Of a stretch of DNA of 64,000 nucleotides, positions 1 through 7,609 are shown one piece after another. Each line of letters begins with the position of its first letter. Within the stretch, counting starts at the first letter, position 1. The position numbers were made by a program, and so were the translations under genes. The DNA is from Acidobacteriota bacterium (GTDB taxonomy: Bacteria > Acidobacteriota > Thermoanaerobaculia > Thermoanaerobaculales > Thermoanaerobaculaceae), in NCBI GenBank assembly GCA_003133645.1, contig PKYI01000087.1:45863-109862 (forward strand), given 5' to 3'. The notes below the pieces were generated by a model. That model made no database searches, had not been told where the DNA came from, and saw only the letters and a list, made by a program, of their open reading frames with translations.

Positions 1-2
1 GA

Positions 3-1193
3 TTTGCTCTGGTCCTGAGCGCGCCGACGCTGGCAGCGGATGACTCCGCGTGCCTGGAGTGCCACGGTTCCCGCCAGCAGGTCACCGATGCGGCCTCGGC
101 GATGGACCTCAAGCTCACCGCGGACCGGATCGGGAAGCTCGTGGTGCAACCGGCCCAGACCGGGACCGTGCACGATGGCATCGGTTGCACCGATTGCCAT
201 CCGAAGGCAACCGAGGTCCCGCACCCGGCCGGGATGCTGCAGGACAACCCTTGCGCCACCTGCCATGACGACGCCCTCAAGCAGCTCAACAAGAGCTCCC
301 ACCGCGACCCGGCGGGCGGCAGCCAGTTGCGGGCCGAGTGCTGGGCCTGCCACGGCGCCCACAACGTACGGTCCGTCAAGGACCCGCAATCGGCGGTGGC
401 GCCGATCAACGTTATCGGCCGCTGCCTTGCCTGCCACAACAAGAGGGCGTACCTGGTGGGCGTCCACGGCCAGGCGGTCCAACTGGCGGGGCTCGACGTC
501 GCGGCGACGTGCGTCTCGTGCCACGGCGCCCACGACATCCTCGCGCCCTCCGAGGCCGGGTCGCGGGTCGCTCGGCGCAACATCTCGTTCACCTGCGGCA
601 AGTGCCACGGGCGAGTGGCGGAGATTTACCGCAAGAGTGTGCATGGGGCTGCCCTCATGGCCGACGACAACCCGGACGTCCCGACGTGCGTGGACTGCCA
701 CGAGGCGCACGGGACCCCCGACCCGACGACCCCACGCTTCCGCCTCGCCTCGCCGCAGATCTGCGGGCGTTGCCACAACGACCGCACGATGATGGCCAAG
801 TACGGTCTCTCCACGAACGTCTACAAGACCTACGTGGCGGACTTCCACGGCACCACCGCCGAGCTCTTCCGGGCGACCTCGCCGGACCAGCCGCTCAACC
901 AGGCGGTCTGTTACGACTGCCACGGGTACCACGACGTCGAGTCGGTGCGCAAGGTCGGTCAGGCGCAGATCGACAAGCGCCTGCTCGTGCGCTGCCAGGT
1001 GTGCCACAAGGGCGCGACCGCGAGCTTCCTGAGCGCCTGGACCGGGCACTACATCCCGTCGCCGACCAAGTACGCCCCGATCTACTGGGTGAGGGTGTTC
1101 TACCGCCTCGTCATCCCGGGCACGATCGGCTTCTTCCTTCTCTACATCGCGGTCGACGTATGGGGCCGCCGCCGGAATCGGAGGTCCTCGTGA
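3..1193 (+). CDS. 11-haem cytochrome c with C-terminal membrane anchor (5' end cut by window)
   Basis: Periplasmic multihaem electron carrier. The reading frame is open to the left edge, so the true start lies outside the window. The first visible residues look like the end of a signal peptide (ALVLSAPTLA). About 396 residues are visible, with eleven CXXCH haem-binding motifs: CLECH, CTDCH, CATCH, CWACH, CLACH, CVSCH, CGKCH, CVDCH, CGRCH, CYDCH and CQVCH. Many are followed by GAH or EAH, supplying possible distal haem ligands as in NapC/NrfH- and octahaem-type families. After the last haem, a hydrophobic segment near residues 362-385 and a basic tail (RRRNRRSS) form a C-terminal anchor with the haem domain outside the cytoplasm. 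The stop overlaps the GTG start of the cytochrome b gene by 4 nt, so the two are translationally coupled. The pair looks like a quinol-linked electron conduit; direction and terminal partner are unknown. Confidence 0.9.
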   Translation, partial: FALVLSAPTLAADDSACLECHGSRQQVTDAASAMDLKLTADRIGKLVVQPAQTGTVHDGIGCTDCHPKATEVPHPAGMLQDNPCATCHDDALKQLNKSSHRDPAGGSQLRAECWACHGAHNVRSVKDPQSAVAPINVIGRCLACHNKRAYLVGVHGQAVQLAGLDVAATCVSCHGAHDILAPSEAGSRVARRNISFTCGKCHGRVAEIYRKSVHGAALMADDNPDVPTCVDCHEAHGTPDPTTPRFRLASPQICGRCHNDRTMMAKYGLSTNVYKTYVADFHGTTAELFRATSPDQPLNQAVCYDCHGYHDVESVRKVGQAQIDKRLLVRCQVCHKGATASFLSAWTGHYIPSPTKYAPIYWVRVFYRLVIPGTIGFFLLYIAVDVWGRRRNRRSS

Positions 1194-2005
1194 ACGCTCA
1201 GGTTGAGAAGGTCGGGCGGTTCACGACCCGTCACATCGCGAACCACTGGCTGATGCTGGCTACGTTCCTCGGCCTGGTGATCACCGGCATGCCGCAGAAA
1301 TACGCGGCCGCCATGTGGGCCAAGGGGATCGTGCTGATCATCGGCGGGGTGGAGCGGGTGCGCTTCATCCATCACATGTTGGGCACGATCATGGCGCTGC
1401 AGCTCCTCTGGCACGTCGTCGAGGGGGTGTGGCTGCACCTCGTCCGGCGGCGGGCGATGCCGATGGTGCCGTGGGTCAGCGACGTCAAGGACTTCGTGCA
1501 GCAGGTCAAGTACAACCTGGGGATGGCGAAGCAGCCGCCCCGCATGGACCGGTACACCTTCGCCGAGAAGCTCGAGTACCTGGCGCTGGTCTGGGGCACG
1601 GCAGTGATGGTGCTGACCGGTCTGGTGTTGCTCTACCCGGTGCGGTGGTCGTCGTTGTTCCCGGGCGAGTGGATCCTGGCGGCGAAGGCCGCCCACGGCG
1701 GCGAGGCGGTGCTGGCGTTCCTGTCGATCCTGACGTGGCATGTCTACTTCGTCCACGTGCGCCACTGGAACACGGCGATCTTCACGGGCAAGCTGGACGA
1801 GGAGGCGTACGCCGAGGAGCACCCCCTCGAACTGGCGCGCATCCGGCGCTCCGAACCCCCGCCGCCGGCGCCGCGTCAGCGCTGGAGGGTCGTGCTGTTC
1901 GCGGTGGTGACCGTCGTCCTCGTCGCGGGCGTGGTGGCGCTCATGGTCTGGCTGCGCGGCACCGGGGCCGGACTGGGGGCGTTCAAGGCGGCGCGCTTCT
2001 CGTGA
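1190..2005 (+). CDS. membrane cytochrome b (b561 / thiosulfate-reductase cytochrome b type)
   Basis: A 271-residue integral membrane protein with about five hydrophobic segments, near residues 16-35, 59-85, 126-148, 170-188 and 235-258. Histidines sit where b-type haem ligands are expected: RHIANHW at the start of segment 1, FIHHMLG and LLWHVVEG in segment 2, and AAHGGEA and LTWHVYFVH in segment 4. This matches the dihaem cytochrome b561/DUF4405-like superfamily, which oxidises or reduces membrane quinones. The GTG start was chosen because it overlaps the preceding stop (GTGA) and follows a GGAGG Shine-Dalgarno. A longer open frame upstream is a shadow of the cytochrome c gene. With that gene it should form a membrane quinone:cytochrome c oxidoreductase. 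Confidence 0.85.
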   Translation: MNAQVEKVGRFTTRHIANHWLMLATFLGLVITGMPQKYAAAMWAKGIVLIIGGVERVRFIHHMLGTIMALQLLWHVVEGVWLHLVRRRAMPMVPWVSDVKDFVQQVKYNLGMAKQPPRMDRYTFAEKLEYLALVWGTAVMVLTGLVLLYPVRWSSLFPGEWILAAKAAHGGEAVLAFLSILTWHVYFVHVRHWNTAIFTGKLDEEAYAEEHPLELARIRRSEPPPPAPRQRWRVVLFAVVTVVLVAGVVALMVWLRGTGAGLGAFKAARFS

Positions 2006-2105
2006 GCGCTCGGGGACCGTTCCCGTCTCGTGTCAGAGTTGCGTCAGGAGCCAATGCGGCCTATCATCGCGTTCAGCCCGTCAAGCGGGGCGAAGGGAGG
2101 GATCG

Positions 2106-2552
2106 ATGAAGGGATCTTTCGTTTCGGTGGCAATAGGGGTGGCTATCCTTGGGCTGGGGGCCCTGGCGGCCAGTGCGGCCCCGACCTACGTCGGCGCCGA
2201 AAAGTGCAAGATGTGTCACAAGTTGCAGTACGACTCTTGGGCTCAGACAAAGCATGCCAAGGCGACCGCGGACGCCAAGGCGGCGACGGATCGGAAATTT
2301 GACGCAGCGTGCCTCACCTGCCATGCCACGGACAAGAGCGAAGCGATGGCGGGCGTGCAGTGCGAGGCGTGCCACGGCGCCGGCTCCGACTACAAGACCC
2401 TGTCCGTGATGAAGGACCTGGCGAAGGCCAAGGCCGCCGGTCTCGTGATGCCGACTCAGGAGACCTGTAACGGTTGCCACGACGGCAAGGACCACCACAA
2501 GCACAAGGAATTCACGAAGGACGTCCACGCCCACAAGGTCGCCGCCAAGTAA
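2106..2552 (+). CDS. small tetrahaem cytochrome c (cytochrome c554-like)
   Basis: A 148-residue exported protein. Residues 1-24 form a signal peptide ending ASAA. Four haem motifs follow: CKMCH (34-38), CLTCH (69-73), CEACH (86-90) and CNGCH (121-125), with GAEKCKMCH and CEACHGAG contexts typical of the cytochrome c554/c' family. The C-terminus is rich in histidine and lysine (DHHKHKEF). GGGAGG lies just upstream of the ATG. The gene sits 100 nt downstream of the cytochrome b gene and is followed by a strong terminator, so it closes the respiratory module and may be the soluble partner of the 11-haem cytochrome. The role is inferred from context. Confidence 0.88.
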   Translation: MKGSFVSVAIGVAILGLGALAASAAPTYVGAEKCKMCHKLQYDSWAQTKHAKATADAKAATDRKFDAACLTCHATDKSEAMAGVQCEACHGAGSDYKTLSVMKDLAKAKAAGLVMPTQETCNGCHDGKDHHKHKEFTKDVHAHKVAAK

Positions 2553-2572
2553 CCCCAACTCTGCCGACGTTC

Positions 2573-2600
2573 AACGGGCGGCCTTCGCGGCCGCCCGTTT
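2573..2600 (+). terminator. rho-independent terminator after the tetrahaem cytochrome
   Basis: Perfect 11-bp inverted repeat AACGGGCGGCC / GGCCGCCCGTT around a 5-nt TTCGC loop, 20 nt after the stop codon. The 3' arm ends in a short T run. It terminates the cytochrome transcript. Confidence 0.85.
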
Positions 2601-2613
2601 CATATTCAAGGAC

Positions 2614-2741
2614 AGTGAACAGTGAAGAGGTGAAAGACGGAAGACGGAAGAGGAGAGAAGGAAGGAAGACGAGCCTTGTCTTTCTTCCTTCTGCCCTTTC
2701 CCTTTCTTCAACTTTTCACTCTAAACTCTTCACTGTTCACT
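2614..2741. repeat. long purine/pyrimidine inverted repeat, copy 1
   Basis: The outer arms are a perfect 16-bp inverted repeat (AGTGAACAGTGAAGAG at 2614-2629, its complement at 2726-2741). The inner arms are imperfect and almost pure purine on the left and pyrimidine on the right, with GAAGGAAGAC facing GTCTTTCTTCCTTC. GC is far below that of the neighbours. The right arm ends 5 nt from the stop of the minus-strand exonuclease gene. A related element lies at 58385-58546. It could fold as a long hairpin RNA from either strand or be a non-autonomous mobile palindrome. Confidence 0.75.
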
Positions 2742-2746
2742 TGTTC

Positions 2747-3358
2747 TTACCACTCCACCTCCACCTTGATCGGGCCGCCGGAGAAGCGGGACACCAGCAC
2801 GTGGCGGTTGCGCCTGCCGAAGAGGTAGAGGTCGCGTGTGATCCGGACGTCCTCGGTGCAGTACTTCTCGATGAGGTCGAGCCGCCCCTCCTTCCACCAC
2901 GCGAGGGCCTGCAGGCCGTCGGCGCTCTTGGCGGCGCCGAGCGTGGCCTGCGCCACCGAGTCGAGCTTGGGGCGGAAGCCGAGGCGGTCGTGCAGCTGGA
3001 ACATGATGTCGAGGGTGGGGACGGTGTCGAACGGGACGTCGCGGTACCCCTTGAGGACTTCGTAGTCGAAGCCGAGAAGGTTGAAGCCCACGACGAGTTC
3101 CGCCGCGCGCAGGTCGTCGATCAGTTGGCCCGCCTCGGGTTCGCCGTAGCTGCGGAAGCGGTCGTCATTGAAGGAGTACACCACGCCGATCGACATCCCG
3201 AGTTCCCGCATCCCGGAGCGGCCGCCGACGTCCTGAAACGAGCGCTGCGTCTCGAGATCGAAGACCAGGATGTTGCGGCCGGCGGGCGCCTGGCGCGCCG
3301 AGTCGTCCTCGAAAAGGCTGAGCTGGCCGCTCCACTCCTCGCGTTCGGTGTGTCGCAC
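2747..3358 (-). CDS. DEDD-superfamily 3'-5' exonuclease (RNase H-like)
   Basis: A 203-residue protein with the acidic motifs of DEDD exonucleases: ILVFDLETQ (Asp and Glu of Exo I, near residue 36), VVGFNLLGFDYEVL (Exo II Asp, near residue 95) and KYCTEDVRITRDLY (Exo III, YxxxD, near residue 175). The fold resembles the predicted 3'-5' exonucleases related to the PolB proofreading domain. The GTG start was chosen for the GGGGAGGA Shine-Dalgarno 8 nt upstream and a TACACT -10 box 24 nt upstream. A longer open frame would run into the divergent cation transporter. Substrate (DNA or RNA) is not evident. Confidence 0.72.
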   Translation of the reverse strand: MRHTEREEWSGQLSLFEDDSARQAPAGRNILVFDLETQRSFQDVGGRSGMRELGMSIGVVYSFNDDRFRSYGEPEAGQLIDDLRAAELVVGFNLLGFDYEVLKGYRDVPFDTVPTLDIMFQLHDRLGFRPKLDSVAQATLGAAKSADGLQALAWWKEGRLDLIEKYCTEDVRITRDLYLFGRRNRHVLVSRFSGGPIKVEVEW

Positions 3359-3464
3359 GCCGTCGTCCTCCCCGGGGCGGTCAGTGTACCATGCGGATCG
3401 CAATGAGGCCCGACCCTTTCTCGGCGGACGTAGCTGGGCGTTCGGTGCCGGCGGGGGAAGGCGC

Positions 3465-4331
3465 GTGACCCCGGAACGGCGCAAGATCGCCGCGGCGTCG
3501 GTGGCGACCTGCACGGCCCTCGCACTGACGGCCGCCAAGACCGCGGTCGCCGTCACGACGGGGTCCCTGGCGGTAATGGCGGCTGCGGTCGACTCGTTGA
3601 TGGACGTCGCCTGCTCCGGGCTCAACGCCTACTTCTTGGGCATCGCGGCCGACCCCCCGGATGCGGAGCACGCGTACGGCCACGGCAAGGCCGAGGCGCT
3701 GTCGGGTGTGATTCAAGCGGTGATCATCGCGGTGGGCGGTCTCTGGCTGGTGGGCCGCGGCATCTGGCGTCTGGCCAAGCCCGAGCGCATCAGCAGTCCC
3801 GAAGCCGGCATCGCGGTCGCCGCCGTGGCGCTCCTGGTTTCGCTGGTGCTCGTCGCCTACCTGCGGCACGAGGCCCGGGCGACGCGCTCGCTCGCGCTGC
3901 GGGCGGACGCGTTCCACTACGTCACGGACATTCTCACCAACGTGGTGGCCGGGGCCGCCCTCGTCCTCTACCGGGTGGTCGGGTGGCGCTGGCTGGACCC
4001 TGTCGCCTCGATCGTGATCGCGGTCTACATCGTCGTCAGCGCGGTGAGGATCCTGCGCGACGCAGGTGACGAGTTGCTCGACCGCGGCCTGCCGCGCGAG
4101 GCCGAGGACGAGGTCAACGCCTTGCTGCAGGGGTTCGCGCCGGAGATCCGCGGCTACCGCGCCTTCCGCTCGCGCCGGGCGGGGGGCACGACGTTCCTCG
4201 AGTTCCGGCTCCTGGTGGACAGGGGGGTGTCGTTCGAGCGCTCGCACGAGATCACCGAGGGGGCGATCCGCCGCATCCGCGAGCGCCACGGCCCGCACAC
4301 CGAGGTCATGATCGACACCGATCCAGTGTGA
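3465..4331 (+). CDS. cation diffusion facilitator (CDF) metal efflux transporter
   Basis: A 288-residue member of the CDF family, which exports divalent metals (Zn2+, Fe2+, Cd2+, Co2+) in exchange for protons. Six hydrophobic segments are followed by a cytoplasmic ferredoxin-like domain from about residue 205. The transport-site ligands read DSLMD in helix 2 and HYVTD in helix 5, giving the D-D-H-D tetrad of FieF/YiiP-type transporters. HAYGHGKAEA matches the conserved H..GHGK loop. The GTG start follows a GGGGGAAG Shine-Dalgarno. The gene is divergent from the exonuclease gene and apparently monocistronic. The exact metal cannot be read from the sequence. Confidence 0.9.
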   Translation: MTPERRKIAAASVATCTALALTAAKTAVAVTTGSLAVMAAAVDSLMDVACSGLNAYFLGIAADPPDAEHAYGHGKAEALSGVIQAVIIAVGGLWLVGRGIWRLAKPERISSPEAGIAVAAVALLVSLVLVAYLRHEARATRSLALRADAFHYVTDILTNVVAGAALVLYRVVGWRWLDPVASIVIAVYIVVSAVRILRDAGDELLDRGLPREAEDEVNALLQGFAPEIRGYRAFRSRRAGGTTFLEFRLLVDRGVSFERSHEITEGAIRRIRERHGPHTEVMIDTDPV

Positions 4332-4344
4332 AGCAGGGCACGCA

Positions 4345-4400
4345 GGAACCGGGGACCGGGATCCGGGCACAACAAAGTCGTGGCCCGTGGTCCGTGGTCA
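4345..4400. repeat. intergenic direct repeats (GGGACCGGG and CCGTGGTCCGTGGTC)
   Basis: The gap between two convergent genes is filled with short tandem words: ACCGGGGACCGGGATCCGGGCAC followed by GTGGCCCGTGGTCCGTGGTC. The same words recur at 12828-12882, so they belong to a dispersed repeat family. Confidence 0.6.
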
Positions 4401-4405
4401 GAGGA

Positions 4406-4888
4406 CTACATCCCGTACAAGCCGTCGTCGTGGGTGGGGGCGGCGCCGCCGCCCTCGCCCTCGGCGCCGGTCTCGGCTTCGAGCTGGGGGCCGAGTTCTT
4501 CCTCGAGCGCGTCGGGGTCCTCTCCGGCTTCGAGGCGGCGGAACATCTCGTCCATCGTCGGGGTCATCGGCTCGCCGGAGGCCTCGGCCATCCGGCGCAT
4601 CATCCGCGCCATGACGCGCGGATTCTCGGCGTCCTTCTCGTCGAGGCCGTCCGCCATCCGCATGACCTCGCTCTCCATGCGCGAGAGCGCCGCCTCGTCG
4701 GGTTGGCTTCCCCGGGGTGTCTCAGGCTTCTCCTTGGCTCTGCCCGCGACCGCGAACGCCGAGGGGACGCGGGTGAGGCCGGGGGCGCCGCACTTCGGGC
4801 AGACCGGCTGCCGCGCGGCCGACGGCGCCAGCGACAGGAAGCTGTAGATCCGGTTGCAGGCAGGGCAAAGGTACTCGAAGATCGGCAC
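4406..4888 (-). CDS. FmdB-type zinc-ribbon protein
   Basis: A 160-residue protein. The N-terminal ~45 residues form a zinc ribbon: VPIFEYLCPACN, then CPKCGAPGLTRV, the four-cysteine pattern of FmdB-family regulatory domains. The rest is a charged, methionine-rich region (MARMMRRMAEASGEP near residue 95) and an acidic glycine-rich tail ending GLYGM. The GTG start was chosen because the zinc ribbon normally begins with M-P-x-Y/F-E-Y and because GAGGTG lies 6 nt upstream. Function is unknown. Similar proteins are small metal-binding regulators or assembly factors. Confidence 0.75.
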   Translation of the reverse strand: MPIFEYLCPACNRIYSFLSLAPSAARQPVCPKCGAPGLTRVPSAFAVAGRAKEKPETPRGSQPDEAALSRMESEVMRMADGLDEKDAENPRVMARMMRRMAEASGEPMTPTMDEMFRRLEAGEDPDALEEELGPQLEAETGAEGEGGGAAPTHDDGLYGM

Positions 4889-4955
4889 GTTGCACCTCAC
4901 GACTCGTCCAGAGCAGCGCCATTCTAGCCGAACGCCTGATCCGATGTTGGAGCGG

Positions 4956-4961
4956 TAGAAT
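4956..4961 (+). promoter_or_regulatory. -10 box TAGAAT, leaderless promoter
   Basis: TAGAAT ends 8 nt before the ATG of the ThyX-like gene. No Shine-Dalgarno is present, so transcription should begin at or next to the start codon. Confidence 0.6.
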
Positions 4962-4969
4962 GCCGAACC

Positions 4970-6547
4970 ATGGGGTCCAAACCGATCGTCCGCCTTGTGG
5001 CGGCGTTTCCGCACCCGCTCGACACAGCGGTGGCGGCGGCCCGCACCTGCACCTCGTCCGCCGGGGCGATCGTGCCGGAGGCGGTCGCCGCGGGGGCGGC
5101 CGCGGTGGGCGAGGCGGGGGACACGGCGCGCGAGCGGCGCGACGCGCTGGCTCGCTCGCTATACGCCGCCGGCCATCACACGACGTTCCAGCACGCCCAC
5201 TTCCTGTTCGTGCTGGAGCGGGTGAGCCGCCAGTTCGTGTGGTCGTTCCTGCACGCGCACCCGTTCGCGAACTCGGAGCAGGTGTCGCAACGCTACGTGA
5301 AGGTGTCCCCGGACGCCGTTTTCATCCCCGAGATGGGCGGCCCGGAAGCGGCCGCGTTCGCCGCGACGGTCGCGGCGCAGCACGAGGCGTACCGGCGGCT
5401 GGTCGAGCTGCTGTCACCGGTCGCCGAGGCGGAACTGCTCGCGCGCTTCCCCAACTGGCGCCGCCACCCGAAGCGGCTGGCCCGGCAGACCGAGCGCAAG
5501 GCGCAGGAGGTCGCGCGGGCGGTGCTCCCGGTGGCGACGCACACCTCGTTGCTGCACACCGTCTCGTGCCTGACGCTGTTCCGCTACCGGCGGCTCTGCA
5601 ACCAGCTCGATGTCCCGTCCGAGACCCGCCTCGTAGTTGACGCGATGGTCGCGGCCGCGCTGGCCCGCGACCCCGACCTTGCCGGTGTGCTCGAGGACCC
5701 GATCCCGCTCGAGGCGACGCCCGAGTACGCACTGTTCGCCGAGTTCCACGGCGGGGCGGCGCAGCCGGCCGCGTTCAGGGAGGAGTTCGACCGCGACCTC
5801 GGCGGCCTGACCTCGAAGCTCCTCGGCGGCGGTCGCGACAACGTCGAGACCGTGGCGCGGGCGGTGCGCGCGGTGCTCGGGCTGCCAGCCTCCCGTCTCG
5901 CTTCCGAGGAGGCGGTCCGGCTCGCCCTCGACCCCGGCGTGAACCGCCTGCTCGGCGAGGACCTGAACCTCTCGACGCTCTCCAAGCTCGGGCGCTGCCT
6001 CCATCACGCGCACTACACGTTCGCCAAGAAGCTGTCGCACGCCGCCGACTCGCAGGACCAGCGCCATCGGATGACGCCCGCGGCGCGGCCGCTGCTGGCG
6101 GCGGTTGTTGACGACGAACCCGACGTCGTGGTGCCGCGCCTCGTGACCCATGCGGGCGGCGAGGCACAGACGGTGTTTGACGCGGCCGTGGCGCGCGCCT
6201 GGCAAGGGGCGGCGGCGGTGCGGCGCCTCGGCGGGAGCGGGGAGGCGGCGGGTTACCTGCTGCCCAACGCCCTGGCGATCCGCATGGTCGAGTCGTCCGA
6301 CCTCCTGAACCTGCACCACAAACACCGGATGCGCCTCTGCTACAACGCGCAGGAGGAGATCTGGCAGGCGTGCCTCGACGAGGCGCTGCAGATCCGCCAG
6401 GCGGAGCCGGCGATCGGGCGCTGGCTGCTGCCGCCGTGCGCGGTGCGCCAGCGGGCGGGGCGCAAGCCGTTCTGCCCCGAGGGTGACCGCTTCTGCGGCA
6501 TCCCGGTGTGGCGGCTCGATCCGTGTGACTACCGCCGCATCATTTGA
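4970..6547 (+). CDS. tandem ThyX-like protein (two degenerate flavin-dependent thymidylate synthase domains)
   Basis: A 525-residue protein, roughly twice the usual ThyX length (220-250). The N-half has HHTTFQH (69-75), then ERVSRQFVW and ANSEQVSQRYV (100-110), the downstream half of the ThyX signature. The expected RHR is replaced by LHA near 94-96. The C-half has a second HAHYTF (346-351) and an intact RHR (365-367, QDQRHRMTP), but the following S..NE.S.RY part is lost. It later has LNLHHKHRMRLCYNAQEEI (446-464), the normal C-terminal ThyX signature. ThyX enzymes methylate dUMP using methylene-tetrahydrofolate, FAD and NADPH. Here each half keeps a different part of the motif. The last 40 residues carry four cysteines (490, 502, 509, 519). 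It may be a two-domain thymidylate synthase or a flavoprotein with another substrate. Confidence 0.75.
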   Translation: MGSKPIVRLVAAFPHPLDTAVAAARTCTSSAGAIVPEAVAAGAAAVGEAGDTARERRDALARSLYAAGHHTTFQHAHFLFVLERVSRQFVWSFLHAHPFANSEQVSQRYVKVSPDAVFIPEMGGPEAAAFAATVAAQHEAYRRLVELLSPVAEAELLARFPNWRRHPKRLARQTERKAQEVARAVLPVATHTSLLHTVSCLTLFRYRRLCNQLDVPSETRLVVDAMVAAALARDPDLAGVLEDPIPLEATPEYALFAEFHGGAAQPAAFREEFDRDLGGLTSKLLGGGRDNVETVARAVRAVLGLPASRLASEEAVRLALDPGVNRLLGEDLNLSTLSKLGRCLHHAHYTFAKKLSHAADSQDQRHRMTPAARPLLAAVVDDEPDVVVPRLVTHAGGEAQTVFDAAVARAWQGAAAVRRLGGSGEAAGYLLPNALAIRMVESSDLLNLHHKHRMRLCYNAQEEIWQACLDEALQIRQAEPAIGRWLLPPCAVRQRAGRKPFCPEGDRFCGIPVWRLDPCDYRRII

Positions 6548-6613
6548 CCAGGCCAGGCGAACGACCGCGCGCCCGGCGGTCGCGCCACACATTCGCGCAA
6601 CGGTCTCGCGTGC

Positions 6614-6619
6614 TAGCAT
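6614..6619 (+). promoter_or_regulatory. -10 box TAGCAT, leaderless promoter
   Basis: TAGCAT ends 8 nt before the GTG start at 6628. No Shine-Dalgarno lies between them. Confidence 0.55.
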
Positions 6620-6627
6620 CCGGACTC

Positions 6628-7563
6628 GTGAGCACAGCTGCGAAAACAACTGAGCGGGGCCTGCTGGTCCTCGCTGACGGAGCGCAGGCCGCGTTCGCGG
6701 CAGGCGCGGTGGCCGAAATGGCGCGCGCCGGGGTGAGGTGGCGGTGCGGCGCCGGGGCCGGTCTTGGCGCCCACGTCGCGCTGCTGGCGCTCCTCGGTGA
6801 GGCGGCGGAGGCCGAGCGCCGCTGGCGGCGGCAGGCCGAGCTCGGGTGTCCGCTGTTTCGGTCGCGCCTCGCCGCGGTCCGCGAACGCCTCGGAGAGGCA
6901 CAGGGTGTCGCGGTGACCCTCGATGCATGGACCTTCGCCGGTTGGCTCGACGACGCTTCGCTGGCGGAGCACCTCGCGCCGGAGATGGCGGGGGTGCCCG
7001 AAAGGCTGAGAGGTTCAGGCGCAACCCTGGCGGTGGCCGTCGAGGATCTCGGCGCCGGCCGCTCGGCATGGGTCGAGCTGGCCGGTGTCGATGCGTCCGA
7101 GGCCGGTGAGGTCGTGCACGCGGCGGCGGCGTTCCCGGGCGGATGGGGCCCGCGGGCGGTGGCCGGCGGGTGCTGGGCCGGCCCCGTGTGGGGCGGGGTC
7201 GGGGCCGCGTTCGGCGGCGACGCGCCGTGGGCCGGGGACGCCATCGGGTGGGACGTGGTGTGCGGTTTCCCGGTGCCGGCGCTCGCCCGGCCCGCCCTGG
7301 GGGGTTCGCTGGTTGAGCTGATGCAGCGGCGCAGCGAGGCGCGGGCGGGCGCCGAGGTCGAACGGTGGCTGGCTGCGGGGGCAGGTCGCCCCCTGCGCAT
7401 CATCGCGCCGGGCGTGGCGGTGTGGCGGGCGTGGTCGGAGCGTGAGGCAGCGGAGATCGGCGTCGAGTACCCACTGCCGTGGGAACGCAACGGCGAACTG
7501 ACGGCCGGTGTGCTCGCGTGCGGCGCAGCCGCGGCGAGAGCCGCAATCGGTCGTGGGTTGTAG
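6628..7563 (+). CDS. degenerate patatin-like protein without the catalytic serine
   Basis: A 311-residue protein. The N-terminus resembles the patatin/RssA fold: GLLVLADGAQAAFAAGAVAEM (about residues 12-32) occupies the place of the oxyanion-hole region (GGGARG..Q.G.L), followed by a strand and CGAGAGLGAH, where active patatins have the GxSxG nucleophile elbow. Here the elbow reads GAGLG, so the serine is absent. The second catalytic motif (DGG) is also not evident near AGPVWGGVG. The GTG start is placed directly downstream of the TAGCAT box. Codon use and GC match the neighbours, so it is a maintained gene, perhaps a non-catalytic binding protein. The assignment rests on pattern only. Confidence 0.5.
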   Translation: MSTAAKTTERGLLVLADGAQAAFAAGAVAEMARAGVRWRCGAGAGLGAHVALLALLGEAAEAERRWRRQAELGCPLFRSRLAAVRERLGEAQGVAVTLDAWTFAGWLDDASLAEHLAPEMAGVPERLRGSGATLAVAVEDLGAGRSAWVELAGVDASEAGEVVHAAAAFPGGWGPRAVAGGCWAGPVWGGVGAAFGGDAPWAGDAIGWDVVCGFPVPALARPALGGSLVELMQRRSEARAGAEVERWLAAGAGRPLRIIAPGVAVWRAWSEREAAEIGVEYPLPWERNGELTAGVLACGAAAARAAIGRGL

Positions 7564-7609
7564 CGCGGGTAGATTTGCCGGGCCCGGTTGCGGGCTCGCG
7601 GAGGATGCG

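Noticed and set aside
338..1189. N-terminal extension of the cytochrome b frame
   Set aside because: It reads through the cytochrome c gene in another frame. The GTG at 1190 with the stop overlap is the better start.
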